Shown in pieces: positions 24,891 to 33,049 of a stretch of 45,058 nucleotides of DNA. The stretch lies in assembly GCA_934489945.1 (NCBI GenBank), contig CAKSSY010000005.1:1-45058 (forward strand), in the 5' to 3' direction. The position numbers and the translations under genes are program-made. The stretch comes from an uncultured Eubacteriales bacterium (GTDB lineage Bacteria > Bacillota > Clostridia > Oscillospirales > CAG-272). The first letter of the stretch is position 1, and the number at the start of each line of letters is the position of its first letter. Under the pieces are notes generated by a model. It was not told the DNA's origin. It did no database searches and saw only the letters and a program-made list of their open reading frames with translations.

Positions 24891-24919
24891 ATTTTAACAC
24901 ACCTCGCGCCAAAAGTCAA
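24891..24919 (-). promoter_or_regulatory. Sigma-A promoter of nagB-nagA
   Basis: On the minus strand, TTGACT (24919-24914), a 17-base spacer and TAAAAT (24896-24891). The predicted start is near 24884, leaving about 90 bases of leader. No clear operator was recognised in it. Confidence 0.7.
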
Positions 24920-24977
24920 TCGATTCACGTTTCTGTACCGAAATTCAAAGACCTTAACCGAAATTCATACTCAAAAA

Positions 24978-25017
24978 GGGGTGTTAAAAAAACTCAAAAT
25001 GAGTTTTTTAACACCCC
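24978..25017. terminator. Long palindrome (family member D) after rubrerythrin
   Basis: GGGGTGTTAAAAAAACTCA pairs with TGAGTTTTTTAACACCCC across an AAA loop with one bulged A. It follows the rubrerythrin gene by 50 bases and precedes the nagB promoter, so it probably ends the 29345-25067 transcript. The stem is nearly the same as that at 22722-22760. Confidence 0.75.
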
Positions 25018-25066
25018 AAACAAAAACCAATACAAAAGTTCTCAAAACATCAACCTACGCCCGCGG

Positions 25067-25627
25067 TCATTTCAGTTCCTTAAAATCCCCTTGCGGATGC
25101 GAACAGACGGGGCAGATTTTCGGCGGCTCCTTGCCCGTTACGACATAGCCGCAGTTCAGACAAATCCACTTGGTATCTGTGTTTTCGGAAACGAACATCT
25201 TTCCGTCGCGCACCTGATTCAGATATTTTGTATACCGTTCCTCGTGCATTTTCTCGATCGACGCCACACGTGCAAAAAGGTCGGCTATCGCGTCGAACCC
25301 CTCAGCCCGTGCCGTCTGCTCGAACTCGGCGTACATCGTCTCCCACTCGAAATGTTCGCCCCCCGCGGCGGCGTTCAGATTCTTTTCGGTCGAAGACCAT
25401 CCTCCGAGATACCGGAACCAGATCTCGGCGTGTTCCTTTTCGTTGCCGGCAGTCTCGCGGAAAATGTCGGCAATTTCGGCAAAACCGTCATCCTTTGCCT
25501 TTTTTTCAAACCACCGGTACCGCAGATACGCCTGCGCCTCTCCCGAAAGCGCGGTGTGCAGATTCTGTTCGGTTTTGGTTCCCTTCAGCATTTCGGGTGT
25601 CACACCCTGTTTTACATACGTTGCCAT
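25067..25627 (-). CDS. Rubrerythrin
   Basis: Rubrerythrin reduces hydrogen peroxide in anaerobes with a di-iron site fed by a rubredoxin-like centre. The 186-residue protein has an N-terminal ferritin-like four-helix domain (Glu20 region, LSGEAQAYLRYRWFE, GNEKEHAEIWFR). Its C-terminal rubredoxin-like domain has two CxxC pairs, ICLNCGY and ICPVCSH. The start at 25627 follows AAAGGA by 9-10 bases. It lies 51 bases after the acetyltransferase gene in the same direction. Its presence points to a strict anaerobe. Confidence 0.95.
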   Translation of the reverse strand: MATYVKQGVTPEMLKGTKTEQNLHTALSGEAQAYLRYRWFEKKAKDDGFAEIADIFRETAGNEKEHAEIWFRYLGGWSSTEKNLNAAAGGEHFEWETMYAEFEQTARAEGFDAIADLFARVASIEKMHEERYTKYLNQVRDGKMFVSENTDTKWICLNCGYVVTGKEPPKICPVCSHPQGDFKELK

Positions 25628-25678
25628 CTTCATCCATCCTTTCTGTATTGACAGAAGTATGGACAAAAAGCTCTCTTT

Positions 25679-26257
25679 TTATTCCTCCCGGTGAAAATCC
25701 GATGCCAGAACCGCACAAATACCGATGTCGCGATAACATTCCTTGATCTTCATGCTTTCGCGGGCAATTCCTTCAAACTTCATTCCGACCTTTTCCATGA
25801 CCCGGCGGGAGGAGTCGTTTCCGACAATATATTTCGCCTCAATCCGATGCAGACCGATGGTGTCGAAACCAAACCGCATGACCCGCCGGAGTGCCTCGGT
25901 GGCAATTCCGCGTCCACGGTAAACGGGGTTTATCACATACCCAACCTCGGCACTGTCGTTCGGAAAGGAAAAACGGGTAAATCCGCAAGTGCCGATCATT
26001 TTGTTCTCGGATACCAGTACCACTGCCCAGTCGTAAAAATCACCGAGTTTGTAGTGTCCCGAAATGTATTGCAGGTATTCCTTGGTATAGTCCACACTTG
26101 GATGAGGATTCCATGTAAGGTATCTCGTCACATCGGCACGGCGGGCATACTCGTTCATATCAAAGCAGTCCCCCACTCGCATCGGACGCAAAAGAAGCCG
26201 TTCGGTGTGTAGCTCCGGTATTGCGGAAAACAGCTTGTAGACCGTTTCGCATTTCAT
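25679..26257 (-). CDS. GNAT acetyltransferase, RimJ/RimL type
   Basis: The 192-residue protein has the GNAT fold: LHTERLLLRPMRVGD near the start, VGYVINPVYRGRGIATEALRRVM (the acetyl-CoA binding region), and HRIEAKYIVGNDSSRRVMEKVGM. RimJ/RimL relatives acetylate protein N-termini, including ribosomal proteins, but many act on small molecules. The substrate is unknown. The start at 26257 follows GGAGG by 7 bases. It lies between the MBOAT and rubrerythrin genes, with 55 and 51 base gaps. Confidence 0.85.
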   Translation of the reverse strand: MKCETVYKLFSAIPELHTERLLLRPMRVGDCFDMNEYARRADVTRYLTWNPHPSVDYTKEYLQYISGHYKLGDFYDWAVVLVSENKMIGTCGFTRFSFPNDSAEVGYVINPVYRGRGIATEALRRVMRFGFDTIGLHRIEAKYIVGNDSSRRVMEKVGMKFEGIARESMKIKECYRDIGICAVLASDFHREE

Positions 26258-26312
26258 AACAGTTCCTCCGAAAAAGGATCTGCCCCGGCGGAATCCGCCA
26301 AGGCAGTCGGGT

Positions 26313-27737
26313 TTAAAAACGGAAATAAATAAAGGGATTGTAACTTCCGCCGACAATGAAGACCAGGCAAATCACCAGTGCCGCGATACGCACAAGATCG
26401 CCGCCGACGGCATAACAAACAGAAACGGCTTTGCATTTCGCGCCTTCCAGTTTCCCCGTGATCCACGAGAATATCCTGCGTGTCGGCAATGCAAGAACGA
26501 GTGCCAGTACAAGATACGGGATACTGCTCTGCAATTCCAACGAATTGACGGAAACCGATTCTGCAACCTCTCCCGCCCCGAACAACCGCGCGGTATAGGA
26601 AAACATTTCCGAAAGGCTGTTGGAATCGTGCATGAAAAACGACCAGCCGATCATCGTCATAAAGAAGGTGTACGCCCACGAGAAAAAGGCGGGAATCTTC
26701 CCCAGCAGTTTGCCGAGGAACAGCTTTTCAAGGATGAGCAGAAGTGCGTAGTAAAGTCCCCATACGATGAAGTTCCACGCCGCACCGTGCCAAAGTCCCG
26801 TCAGTCCCCAGACCACGAGAACATTAAAGAGCCATCTTCCAAAGGAACAGCGACTTCCCCCGAGAGGAATATATATGTAATCGCGGAAGAAAGTATTCAT
26901 GGAAATGTGCCAACGCCGCCAGAATTCCGAAACCGAAGTAGAGGCATAAGGCAGATTGAAGTTTTCAAGGAAGTCAAAACCGAACATCTTCCCGAGTCCG
27001 ATTGCCATATCGGAGTATCCCGAAAAGTCAAAATAAATCTGCATGGTATAGGCAAAAACGGCAAGCCACATCATCGGCACACCAATCTGAGAAAGCTCCT
27101 GCGCGATAATGGTATCACACACCAGAGCCGCCTGATTGGCAATCAGCACCTTTTTGGCAAGACCTTTGATAAAGCGTCCCGTTCCCACCTTGATGCTGTC
27201 CCAGTTTTCGCGGCACTGCCCGATTGCTTCCTCAATATCCGCGTAACGGACAATGGGACCGGCGATCAACTGGGGGAACAGGAAGATATAAAGCGTAAGA
27301 TATCCGAAATTCTTCTGCCGCTTGACATCACCGCGATAGAGGTCGATAATGTACGTGAGCATCTGGAAGGTGTAGAAGGAAATCCCGATCGGCATGGTGA
27401 GATTGACCTGCGGCAGATTCACGAACGGAATCAGATTAAGATTTGCCACAAGGAAGCCGAGATATTTGAAAATGACAAGCGGAATGATGTTCACCGCCAA
27501 AGCCAACAGAAATGGCAGTTTTTGTTTTTTTGCAATACCGTCGGAAAGAAGCCACGTTGCCAGAATACAGGCAAGAATCGCAAAAACGTAGATCGGTTCG
27601 CCCCACGCGTAAAAGATCAGGGAGAACACCATCAGAATATATCTTCTTGCCGCCACAAACTTCTTCGGGGTTGCAAAATAAGCAAGCAGAAGAAGCGGAA
27701 GAAACACAAGCAAAAACGATAAACTTGAAAAAACCAT
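26313..27737 (-). CDS. MBOAT family membrane O-acyltransferase (AlgI-like)
   Basis: The 474-residue protein is a polytopic membrane protein of the AlgI/PatA-like MBOAT branch, which moves acetyl groups across the membrane for O-acylation of surface polysaccharides. Landmarks are FYAWGEPIYVF near the N-terminus, MPIGISFYTFQMLTYIID, FWRRWHISMNTFFRDYIYIP and the catalytic-His region GLWHGAAWNFIVWG. It starts 12 bases after the SGNH/DHHW gene, and the pair is a known two-part acylation system. The polymer that is modified is not known from the window. Confidence 0.92.
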   Translation of the reverse strand: MVFSSLSFLLVFLPLLLLAYFATPKKFVAARRYILMVFSLIFYAWGEPIYVFAILACILATWLLSDGIAKKQKLPFLLALAVNIIPLVIFKYLGFLVANLNLIPFVNLPQVNLTMPIGISFYTFQMLTYIIDLYRGDVKRQKNFGYLTLYIFLFPQLIAGPIVRYADIEEAIGQCRENWDSIKVGTGRFIKGLAKKVLIANQAALVCDTIIAQELSQIGVPMMWLAVFAYTMQIYFDFSGYSDMAIGLGKMFGFDFLENFNLPYASTSVSEFWRRWHISMNTFFRDYIYIPLGGSRCSFGRWLFNVLVVWGLTGLWHGAAWNFIVWGLYYALLLILEKLFLGKLLGKIPAFFSWAYTFFMTMIGWSFFMHDSNSLSEMFSYTARLFGAGEVAESVSVNSLELQSSIPYLVLALVLALPTRRIFSWITGKLEGAKCKAVSVCYAVGGDLVRIAALVICLVFIVGGSYNPFIYFRF

Positions 27738-27749
27738 ACTTCCTCCCGA

Positions 27750-29345
27750 TTATCTGTAGAATGAAGCCGAGAACTTCAGAAAATAATTGTTGCCGCCCGT
27801 CCAGATCGTTCCCCCCTGGGTGACGATGAGGATGGTGTCAATGTCGAACAGCTCAATCAGTTCGTCGGCATACGGTGTCGACATGATACGATAGTCAAGA
27901 TAAATCGTGGTATCGAAATGCGATGCCATTACATCGCGCAGAACACGCATATTCGAGTCGCCGATCATCAGGAGATTGTGTCCCGTATGACTGTCGAGAT
28001 TGTCAATGCGGAATATTGTTTGGGAATCTTTATAAATTTTCCCGTTGGCATCGGTAGCGGTTCCGTGGAAGTCGATATAATGATCGTAATATTCGTCTTT
28101 GCTGATCTTTCCGGCTTTATACTCCTCCCACAGGGCAAGACGCGCTGGCGTGGAGGTGTAAATGTCGTCCGGATCCATCACATACGTATTGCGATTTCCG
28201 AGATCATACTCATAAGCGTAGAAGGAATCGTAGCCGCTGTACAGCTTATTGAGAGTCTTGGCACGGCTTCCGCGATATTTCACGCCGTAAAGTTCGGAAA
28301 AATTCCAGAGTTTGACCGGCTCCTGACGAGGCGAGAGATTCATGTCGGCACTCATCATATCGTAGATCTGATTGTATCCGCGCTCACTGCCGAGATGTCC
28401 CCAATGATGATCGCTCTTATAGTGACACATCTGATAGTCCGCGAGATCCTTATAATACATCTGATCCAGCCGGACCGTCTCGGGTGCGAGCTGAGCCACA
28501 AATTCGTTGCGGTCCACAAAGGACTTCCTGAGATAATTTTCGTACCACGGCAGATAGTTGCCCTGCGTGACAAAGTATCCGTAAATCTTCATGCCGGAAT
28601 ACTTTTTCTGAATCCGTGTCAGGGTCGACATCGTGGACTTGATCCCGGAGTCCCCGTATTGTGATTCGGCGGGGGCGTCAATCAGCCAATCAGTGCCGTT
28701 CAACTTGTAAAACTTGCCGATCTTGGAAAGATTGTATCTTTGACGAGGACTTGCCGTCAGACGGGCATAACCGTAGCCGGGATATTTTTCAAAGTTGAGC
28801 TTCACGGGAGGCTTGGTCGTCTCCGGTTCCTTGGTTGTTTCAGGCTCTTTGGTTGTTTCGGGTTCCTTGGTCGCTTCCGGTTCCTTGGTTGTTCCGGGTT
28901 CTTTGGTCTCTTCCGACTCCTTGGTTGTTTCGGAATCCCCGGTGGGTTCCGGGTCTGTATCCGATATTGGTTCCGTCGATGTCCCGGGCTCTGCGGATTC
29001 GGTCTCGTCTCCGAAGTCCCCCTTACGTTCCGTCAGCTTCGTCCATACCGCGGCGGCGTTTTCATAAAGTTGTGCCGCTTTGTAGTCGAGCAATATGTAA
29101 TATTCCATAACCTTTTCCCGAACGGGAATCTGATCCTTCATGGCATTTTCAAAGCGGTCTCCGATACTCCGGTCAGCGTTGTAAAGAACACTGTCCTCAT
29201 CGGTCACGGGATGAAAAATCATATTGAAAGTCGCCATGCTCCGCATTTCGGTTTCGGACTCCGTCACCGTTTCATGTCCGAAATAACTCACGGCAAGCAC
29301 AACAAGAATCAACACTGCCACAATCAGGGATGCCTTGTATTTCAT
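27750..29345 (-). CDS. Membrane-anchored SGNH/DHHW acyltransferase partner (AlgJ/AlgX-like)
   Basis: Such proteins accept the acyl group passed on by an MBOAT partner and put it on an extracellular glycan. The 531-residue protein has one N-terminal membrane helix (residues 4-23), an extracellular domain interrupted by a Thr/Glu/Pro-rich linker of about 75 residues, then a catalytic part. It carries SDHHW (around 312-315) and IGDSNMR (462-467), matching the DHHW and GDS motifs, so the catalytic Ser464 and His look intact. The start at 29345 follows AAAGGAG by 9 bases; an in-frame TTG at 29372 is less likely. It is the first gene of the unit with the MBOAT gene. Confidence 0.84.
   Translation of the reverse strand: MKYKASLIVAVLILVVLAVSYFGHETVTESETEMRSMATFNMIFHPVTDEDSVLYNADRSIGDRFENAMKDQIPVREKVMEYYILLDYKAAQLYENAAAVWTKLTERKGDFGDETESAEPGTSTEPISDTDPEPTGDSETTKESEETKEPGTTKEPEATKEPETTKEPETTKEPETTKPPVKLNFEKYPGYGYARLTASPRQRYNLSKIGKFYKLNGTDWLIDAPAESQYGDSGIKSTMSTLTRIQKKYSGMKIYGYFVTQGNYLPWYENYLRKSFVDRNEFVAQLAPETVRLDQMYYKDLADYQMCHYKSDHHWGHLGSERGYNQIYDMMSADMNLSPRQEPVKLWNFSELYGVKYRGSRAKTLNKLYSGYDSFYAYEYDLGNRNTYVMDPDDIYTSTPARLALWEEYKAGKISKDEYYDHYIDFHGTATDANGKIYKDSQTIFRIDNLDSHTGHNLLMIGDSNMRVLRDVMASHFDTTIYLDYRIMSTPYADELIELFDIDTILIVTQGGTIWTGGNNYFLKFSASFYR
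28818..28925 (-). repeat. Six tandem 18-bp units encoding TKEPET-like hexapeptides
   Basis: Inside the linker of the SGNH/DHHW gene the protein reads TKESEE, TKEPGT, TKEPEA and three times TKEPET, ending at TKPP. The DNA units are near-identical (core ggttccttggttgtttcg on the plus strand), so copy number may vary between strains. The linker probably holds the catalytic domain away from the membrane. Confidence 0.85.
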
Positions 29346-29456
29346 TTTCCGAATCTCCTTTCCGCGATCCAAAACCGCACTGTCCTCCCCGCGGAGGAGC
29401 AGGAATCATCCGATCGGAACACTGCCATGTTCGGCACTCCAAGCAGAATTAATTAT

Positions 29457-29485
29457 ATTATACAGTTTTCCTCTCAAAAAATCAA
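29457..29485 (-). promoter_or_regulatory. Sigma-A promoter of the SGNH/DHHW-MBOAT unit
   Basis: On the minus strand, TTGATT (29485-29480), a 17-base spacer and TATAAT (29462-29457). The leader to the start at 29345 is about 105 bases. The gap of 236 bases to the lipoprotein gene also holds that gene's terminator. Confidence 0.65.
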
Positions 29486-29546
29486 TTGCTTTTGTTGGTT
29501 TTTTTATTTTTGGCACTATAGCCAAATCCGGCAACCCGTTTTTGTC

Positions 29547-29576
29547 AAAAAAGCAGGAAGCCGAACGGCTTCCTGC
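29547..29576 (-). terminator. Terminator of the lipoprotein gene
   Basis: GCAGGAAGCC and GGCTTCCTGC form a 10-bp perfect stem with a 4-base loop. On the minus strand TTTTTTG follows. It lies 5 bases after the lipoprotein stop codon. Confidence 0.9.
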
Positions 29577-29581
29577 CAAAA

Positions 29582-30493
29582 TCAATGTGCTCTGTTATCC
29601 TGATATGTCACATCGAACACAATGCCACCCGTCCACGTAAGATTGTTGGAAACGATATAGGTTTTGCCGCCGACGATGTTGATATTTTCCGGCTCATAAT
29701 CCCCGCCGAGTGCCACCGGCAGTACGCGTACCAAATTCAACGACCAGTCGTAAATCCGAATTTCGGATCTTGCCTTCCCGTTTCCGGAACGCACAAAATA
29801 GATCGCGTTCGCGTCGCAAAACACCCCCTGTGAGGTCGATGCGGGACACTCCACCTCGCGACGCATCACCAGTTCGAGATTTCTGTTCCAGATGTCAAGT
29901 GTCTGCCCCGCCCATTCGCCCGAAGCAAACATCTCCTTCTCGGGTGAATACGCCATCGAGAAAAACGGGTAAGGAAGTTCCCCGGATTCCGTCACCGTGA
30001 GAGACACGGGATCTATCTTGGAGTAGACCGCATAATGCTTGTCAGGCGACTGACAGTTGGAAGAGAACAATACGCCCTCGTCCGGCAGGTATGTGAGATT
30101 ATTGGCATGATCAATGGAAAGCGGCTCGCTGACACGCAAAAGAGTACCCTTGCTGTCCATCACCTGAATTTTCACCTTTTCCCATCCGTCCGGATCGGAA
30201 TTGTTCAGCATGGCAATATACCATCTTTCCCCATCAAAATACCCGCCCTGCACGATTCTGTACACCGGGTCGGCAGGTTCAAAGCGGAACAATTCGTTTC
30301 CGAGAGCGGTATAGTCTCTCTCCGGTTCCAGTTCACGAATGTCTCCGGTGCGAATCACCGGTTGTCTTTCGGTTTCCCTTGCGGATTCGTCCACAGTATC
30401 CGACATTTTTTCTTCCTTCCCTTCCGCTCCGCACCCTGCAAGAATTGCCGAGAGTAACAGCACACTCAGTATTCTTCCTGTTTTCCCCCTCAT
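29582..30493 (-). CDS. Lipoprotein of unknown function
   Basis: The 303-residue protein has a lipoprotein signal: basic MRGKTGR, a hydrophobic stretch and the lipobox LAGC with Cys at residue 22. After an acidic linker the rest shows repeated short blocks with aromatic turns (YFDGERWYIAML, PDEGVLFSSN, SPEKEMFASGEW, VGGKTYIVSNN), suggestive of a beta-propeller-like fold anchored outside the membrane. I do not recognise a named family. It has a strong ribosome site (GGAGGAG) and its own terminator. It lies between the AraC gene and the O-acylation pair, without clear coupling to either. Confidence 0.75.
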   Translation of the reverse strand: MRGKTGRILSVLLLSAILAGCGAEGKEEKMSDTVDESARETERQPVIRTGDIRELEPERDYTALGNELFRFEPADPVYRIVQGGYFDGERWYIAMLNNSDPDGWEKVKIQVMDSKGTLLRVSEPLSIDHANNLTYLPDEGVLFSSNCQSPDKHYAVYSKIDPVSLTVTESGELPYPFFSMAYSPEKEMFASGEWAGQTLDIWNRNLELVMRREVECPASTSQGVFCDANAIYFVRSGNGKARSEIRIYDWSLNLVRVLPVALGGDYEPENINIVGGKTYIVSNNLTWTGGIVFDVTYQDNRAH

Positions 30494-30633
30494 CCGCTCC
30501 TCCTTTTAGGAATCGGAACCAATGCAATCGTCCGAGAAAATCCGATATACGGTTTTCAGCACGAATCGAGTCTGATCTTACTTTTTCTTATAAAATATCT
30601 TGCCACATCCCCTTGATGCGGGAATCGAAAACC

Positions 30634-30662
30634 ATTATAATGAAGTTGTAAAAAACGAAAAT
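30634..30662 (-). promoter_or_regulatory. Weak candidate promoter of the lipoprotein gene
   Basis: On the minus strand a perfect TATAAT (30639-30634) is present, but 17 bases upstream there is only ATTTTC. It would leave a leader of about 135 bases and lies just after the AraC stop. Activation by a regulator or readthrough from the AraC gene is possible. Confidence 0.3.
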
Positions 30663-30674
30663 GACGGCTCGGTA

Positions 30675-31643
30675 TTACAAATTTCGTTCCCGAACACGAT
30701 ACTCACCGGGGGAAACACCGAAGACGCGGCGGAAGTTTTCATAGAGCGAAACCGCGTCACGATAACCGACCATCTCCGCAATCCGACTCACCGTGCAATC
30801 GGTAAATACCAGATGTGATGCCGCCTTTTTCACTCGGCAAGCCATCAGCAGTTCCCCAAAGGTTTTTCCGGTTTTGCGACGCACGAGAGCCGAGAAATAT
30901 TTCGGATGATACCCGAACTGCGCAGCACAGGATGTGACCGTCGCCCCCTGCAGATTGCCCGAAAGCCAAAATTCCAGACGACCGCCGAAGCTGTCTTCCT
31001 CCCGATGTCCGTAGTTGCGGAGAAGCTCCGCAAACAGCAGAAGCAGAATCGTCTCCATTACGGTTTCGGAATAACCGTCGACACGAAAAAACTCATTGAC
31101 CAACAGTTCCGCGATCGTCCCCGTTTCCGCCGTCAAGCCGCGGAATACACGGTATCCGCCGTTTCCGTCTGTCATGTAGCGATCAAGCGATGTGTCCAGT
31201 TTTTCGTCCCGTACCATAGCCGTGTAAACAGCCCGGGAGAAAACCCGACGCGAAAGCAGAATATTCAGCAGAACATCGCTGTCTCCGGAACAGGTAATGC
31301 TGTGAACGGCACTCGGGTCGTGAATACAGGCATCTCCCTCGGCAAGAACGACCCGATCTCCGCCGATGCAATCGGTCACACCGCCGCGACAGACGTAGAC
31401 AATCTCCACAAAATCATGGCAGTGCGGCACACCGTCAAATTCCGGCGTGTGCAGGCTGACACAGATCTCCCCCTTGCCGGCACCGAGCAGATCGTCGGGA
31501 AGCGACAATCCCGGGTGTGCGGCAAAAAAAGAGGCAAGGTCGGCTACGTGTTCCCCGTCGGGAAAACGTCGTACCCATGCAAATGTCTTTGTGACAATCT
31601 CCCCGCCGTTTTTCCGCAACGCCGTCAACAACTCATTCCGCAT
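30675..31643 (-). CDS. AraC family transcriptional regulator
   Basis: The 322-residue protein has an N-terminal cupin-like sensor region (GVPHCHDFVEIVYVCRGGV, VVLAEGDACIHDPSAVH), a feature of AraC regulators that sense sugars. Two helix-turn-helix motifs follow from about residue 230 (VTSCAAQFGYHPKYFSALVR and VSRIAEMVGYRDAVSLYENF, then FGVSPGEYR). It is divergent from rhaA and the rhamnosidase-like gene with a 140-base gap, which suggests it activates them in response to rhamnose or a derivative. The ligand is inferred from position only. Confidence 0.9.
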   Translation of the reverse strand: MRNELLTALRKNGGEIVTKTFAWVRRFPDGEHVADLASFFAAHPGLSLPDDLLGAGKGEICVSLHTPEFDGVPHCHDFVEIVYVCRGGVTDCIGGDRVVLAEGDACIHDPSAVHSITCSGDSDVLLNILLSRRVFSRAVYTAMVRDEKLDTSLDRYMTDGNGGYRVFRGLTAETGTIAELLVNEFFRVDGYSETVMETILLLLFAELLRNYGHREEDSFGGRLEFWLSGNLQGATVTSCAAQFGYHPKYFSALVRRKTGKTFGELLMACRVKKAASHLVFTDCTVSRIAEMVGYRDAVSLYENFRRVFGVSPGEYRVRERNL

Positions 31644-31663
31644 TTTCTCACCTCATTTTTTTC

Positions 31664-31692
31664 ATTGTATCACATCCCGGCAGGCTTGTCAA
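31664..31692 (-). promoter_or_regulatory. Sigma-A promoter of the AraC gene
   Basis: On the minus strand, TTGACA (31692-31687), a 17-base spacer and TACAAT (31669-31664). The predicted start is near 31657, only about 14 bases before the ATG at 31643, so the leader is very short. Confidence 0.75.
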
Positions 31693-31720
31693 GAAATCTT
31701 ACCTGTCCCCACAGAAATCC

Positions 31721-31766
31721 TTGTCGGATTCCCGACAAAAAAAATAAAAAACACCGCCGTCGGCGG
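31721..31766. promoter_or_regulatory. Two inverted repeats in the AraC-rhaA intergenic region
   Basis: TTGTCGG-ATTC-CCGACAA (31721-31738) and CCGCC-GTC-GGCGG (31754-31766) flank an A-rich run. The first could be the AraC-family or other operator. The second abuts the rhaA ribosome site (AAGGAGG at 31770-31776); on the minus strand it is followed by a T-rich run and could act as a terminator shielding the AraC promoter. No convincing -35/-10 pair for rhaA was found, consistent with activator dependence. Confidence 0.4.
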
Positions 31767-31783
31767 CTTAAGGAGGCTTCTTC

Positions 31784-33022
31784 ATGAATGAACTCTACTC
31801 TTACGCACAAAAGAAATACCGGGAACTCGGAGTTGACACCGAAAAAGCACTGGAGGCTATGCGTGACATCACGATTTCCGTTCATTGCTGGCAAGGCGAC
31901 GATGTGACCGGTTTTGACTCGGACGGTGCTCTTTCGGGCGGTATTCAGGCAACCGGTAACTTTCCGGGCAAGGCAAGAACCCCGGAAGAACTGATGGCAG
32001 ACCTTGACAAGGCGTTTTCGCTCATCCCCGGCAAAAAGAAACTGAATCTGCACGCCTGCTACGCCATCTTCAAAGACGGCGAGCGCGCCGACCGCGATGC
32101 CCTGCGCCCCGAACACTTTGCAAAATGGGTAAAATACGCCAAGGAACGCGATATGGGTATCGACTTCAACCCCACATTCTTTTCGCATCCGATGGTAAAG
32201 AACAATCTCACCCTCTCTTCCCCCGATGAAACGGTCCGGCACTTTTGGGTAGAGCATGGGAAACGTTGCCTTGAGATTGCGGATTTCTTCGGTGAGGAAA
32301 CCGGGATTCCCTGCGTTCTCAATTTTTGGATTCCCGACGGTTACAAGGATATCCCCGCCGATCGTCTGGGACCGCGAGCCCGCTTCAAGCAGTCGATGGA
32401 TGAAATTCTCTCCATCCCCTATCATCATAAAAATGTCTATGTCACATTGGAATCCAAGGTGTTCGGCATCGGACTGGAATCCTATACTGTCGGTTCGGCA
32501 GAATTCTGCCTTTCTTACGCCGACCGCGCGGGCATTGTTCCGCTGATGGATAACGGTCACTATCACCCGACCGAAGTCGTTTCGGATAAAATCTCCTCCC
32601 TGCTCCTGTTCCACGAAAAAATTGCCCTTCATATCACCCGCCCCGTGCGTTGGGACAGCGACCATGTGGTCCTGTTTGATGACGAAACGCGCGAGATTGC
32701 CAAGGAGATCGTTCGCAACCGCGCTCTTGACCGCGTTTTCATTGCCACCGACTACTTTGATGCCGCCATCGACCGCGTTTCGGCATGGGTTACGGGGGTT
32801 CGCAATGTCCGTAAGGCACTTCTTTACGCCCTCCTTGAGCCGACGGATATGAAAACGCTCCAGGATTCTGCCGACATGACGGCACTGATGATCCGAGGAG
32901 AAGAACTCAAAACGGCTCCTTTCGGCATCGTTTGGGACGAATATCTGAAACGTGAGGGAGTCGTTGCCGATTACCTTTCCGAAATCCGCAGTTACGAAAA
33001 AGAAGTCACCTTCAAAAGATAA
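31784..33022 (+). CDS. rhaA: L-rhamnose isomerase
   Basis: RhaA converts L-rhamnose to L-rhamnulose, the first cytoplasmic step of rhamnose breakdown. The 412-residue protein matches the family along its length: YRELGVDTEKALEAM, ISVHCWQGDDVTGF, LSGGIQATGNFPGKARTPEE, LNLHACY, NFWIPDGYKDIP and PLMDNGHYHPTE. Its His, Glu and Asp residues supply the metal site. GGAGG lies 7 bases before the ATG. The next gene starts 27 bases after its stop. Rhamnulose kinase and aldolase are not in the window. Confidence 0.95.
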   Translation: MNELYSYAQKKYRELGVDTEKALEAMRDITISVHCWQGDDVTGFDSDGALSGGIQATGNFPGKARTPEELMADLDKAFSLIPGKKKLNLHACYAIFKDGERADRDALRPEHFAKWVKYAKERDMGIDFNPTFFSHPMVKNNLTLSSPDETVRHFWVEHGKRCLEIADFFGEETGIPCVLNFWIPDGYKDIPADRLGPRARFKQSMDEILSIPYHHKNVYVTLESKVFGIGLESYTVGSAEFCLSYADRAGIVPLMDNGHYHPTEVVSDKISSLLLFHEKIALHITRPVRWDSDHVVLFDDETREIAKEIVRNRALDRVFIATDYFDAAIDRVSAWVTGVRNVRKALLYALLEPTDMKTLQDSADMTALMIRGEELKTAPFGIVWDEYLKREGVVADYLSEIRSYEKEVTFKR

Positions 33023-33049
33023 CAAAGTGCCGAAAAGGCAGAAAGGTCG

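Noticed and set aside
28818..28925. CRISPR-like array
   Set aside because: The repeats are contiguous 18-bp units in frame inside a coding sequence, with no spacers and no cas genes.
31784..33022. Possible mannonate dehydratase, given kdgK in the window
   Set aside because: The motifs HCWQGDDVTGF, GGIQATGNFPGKARTPEE and DNGHYHPTE are those of L-rhamnose isomerase.
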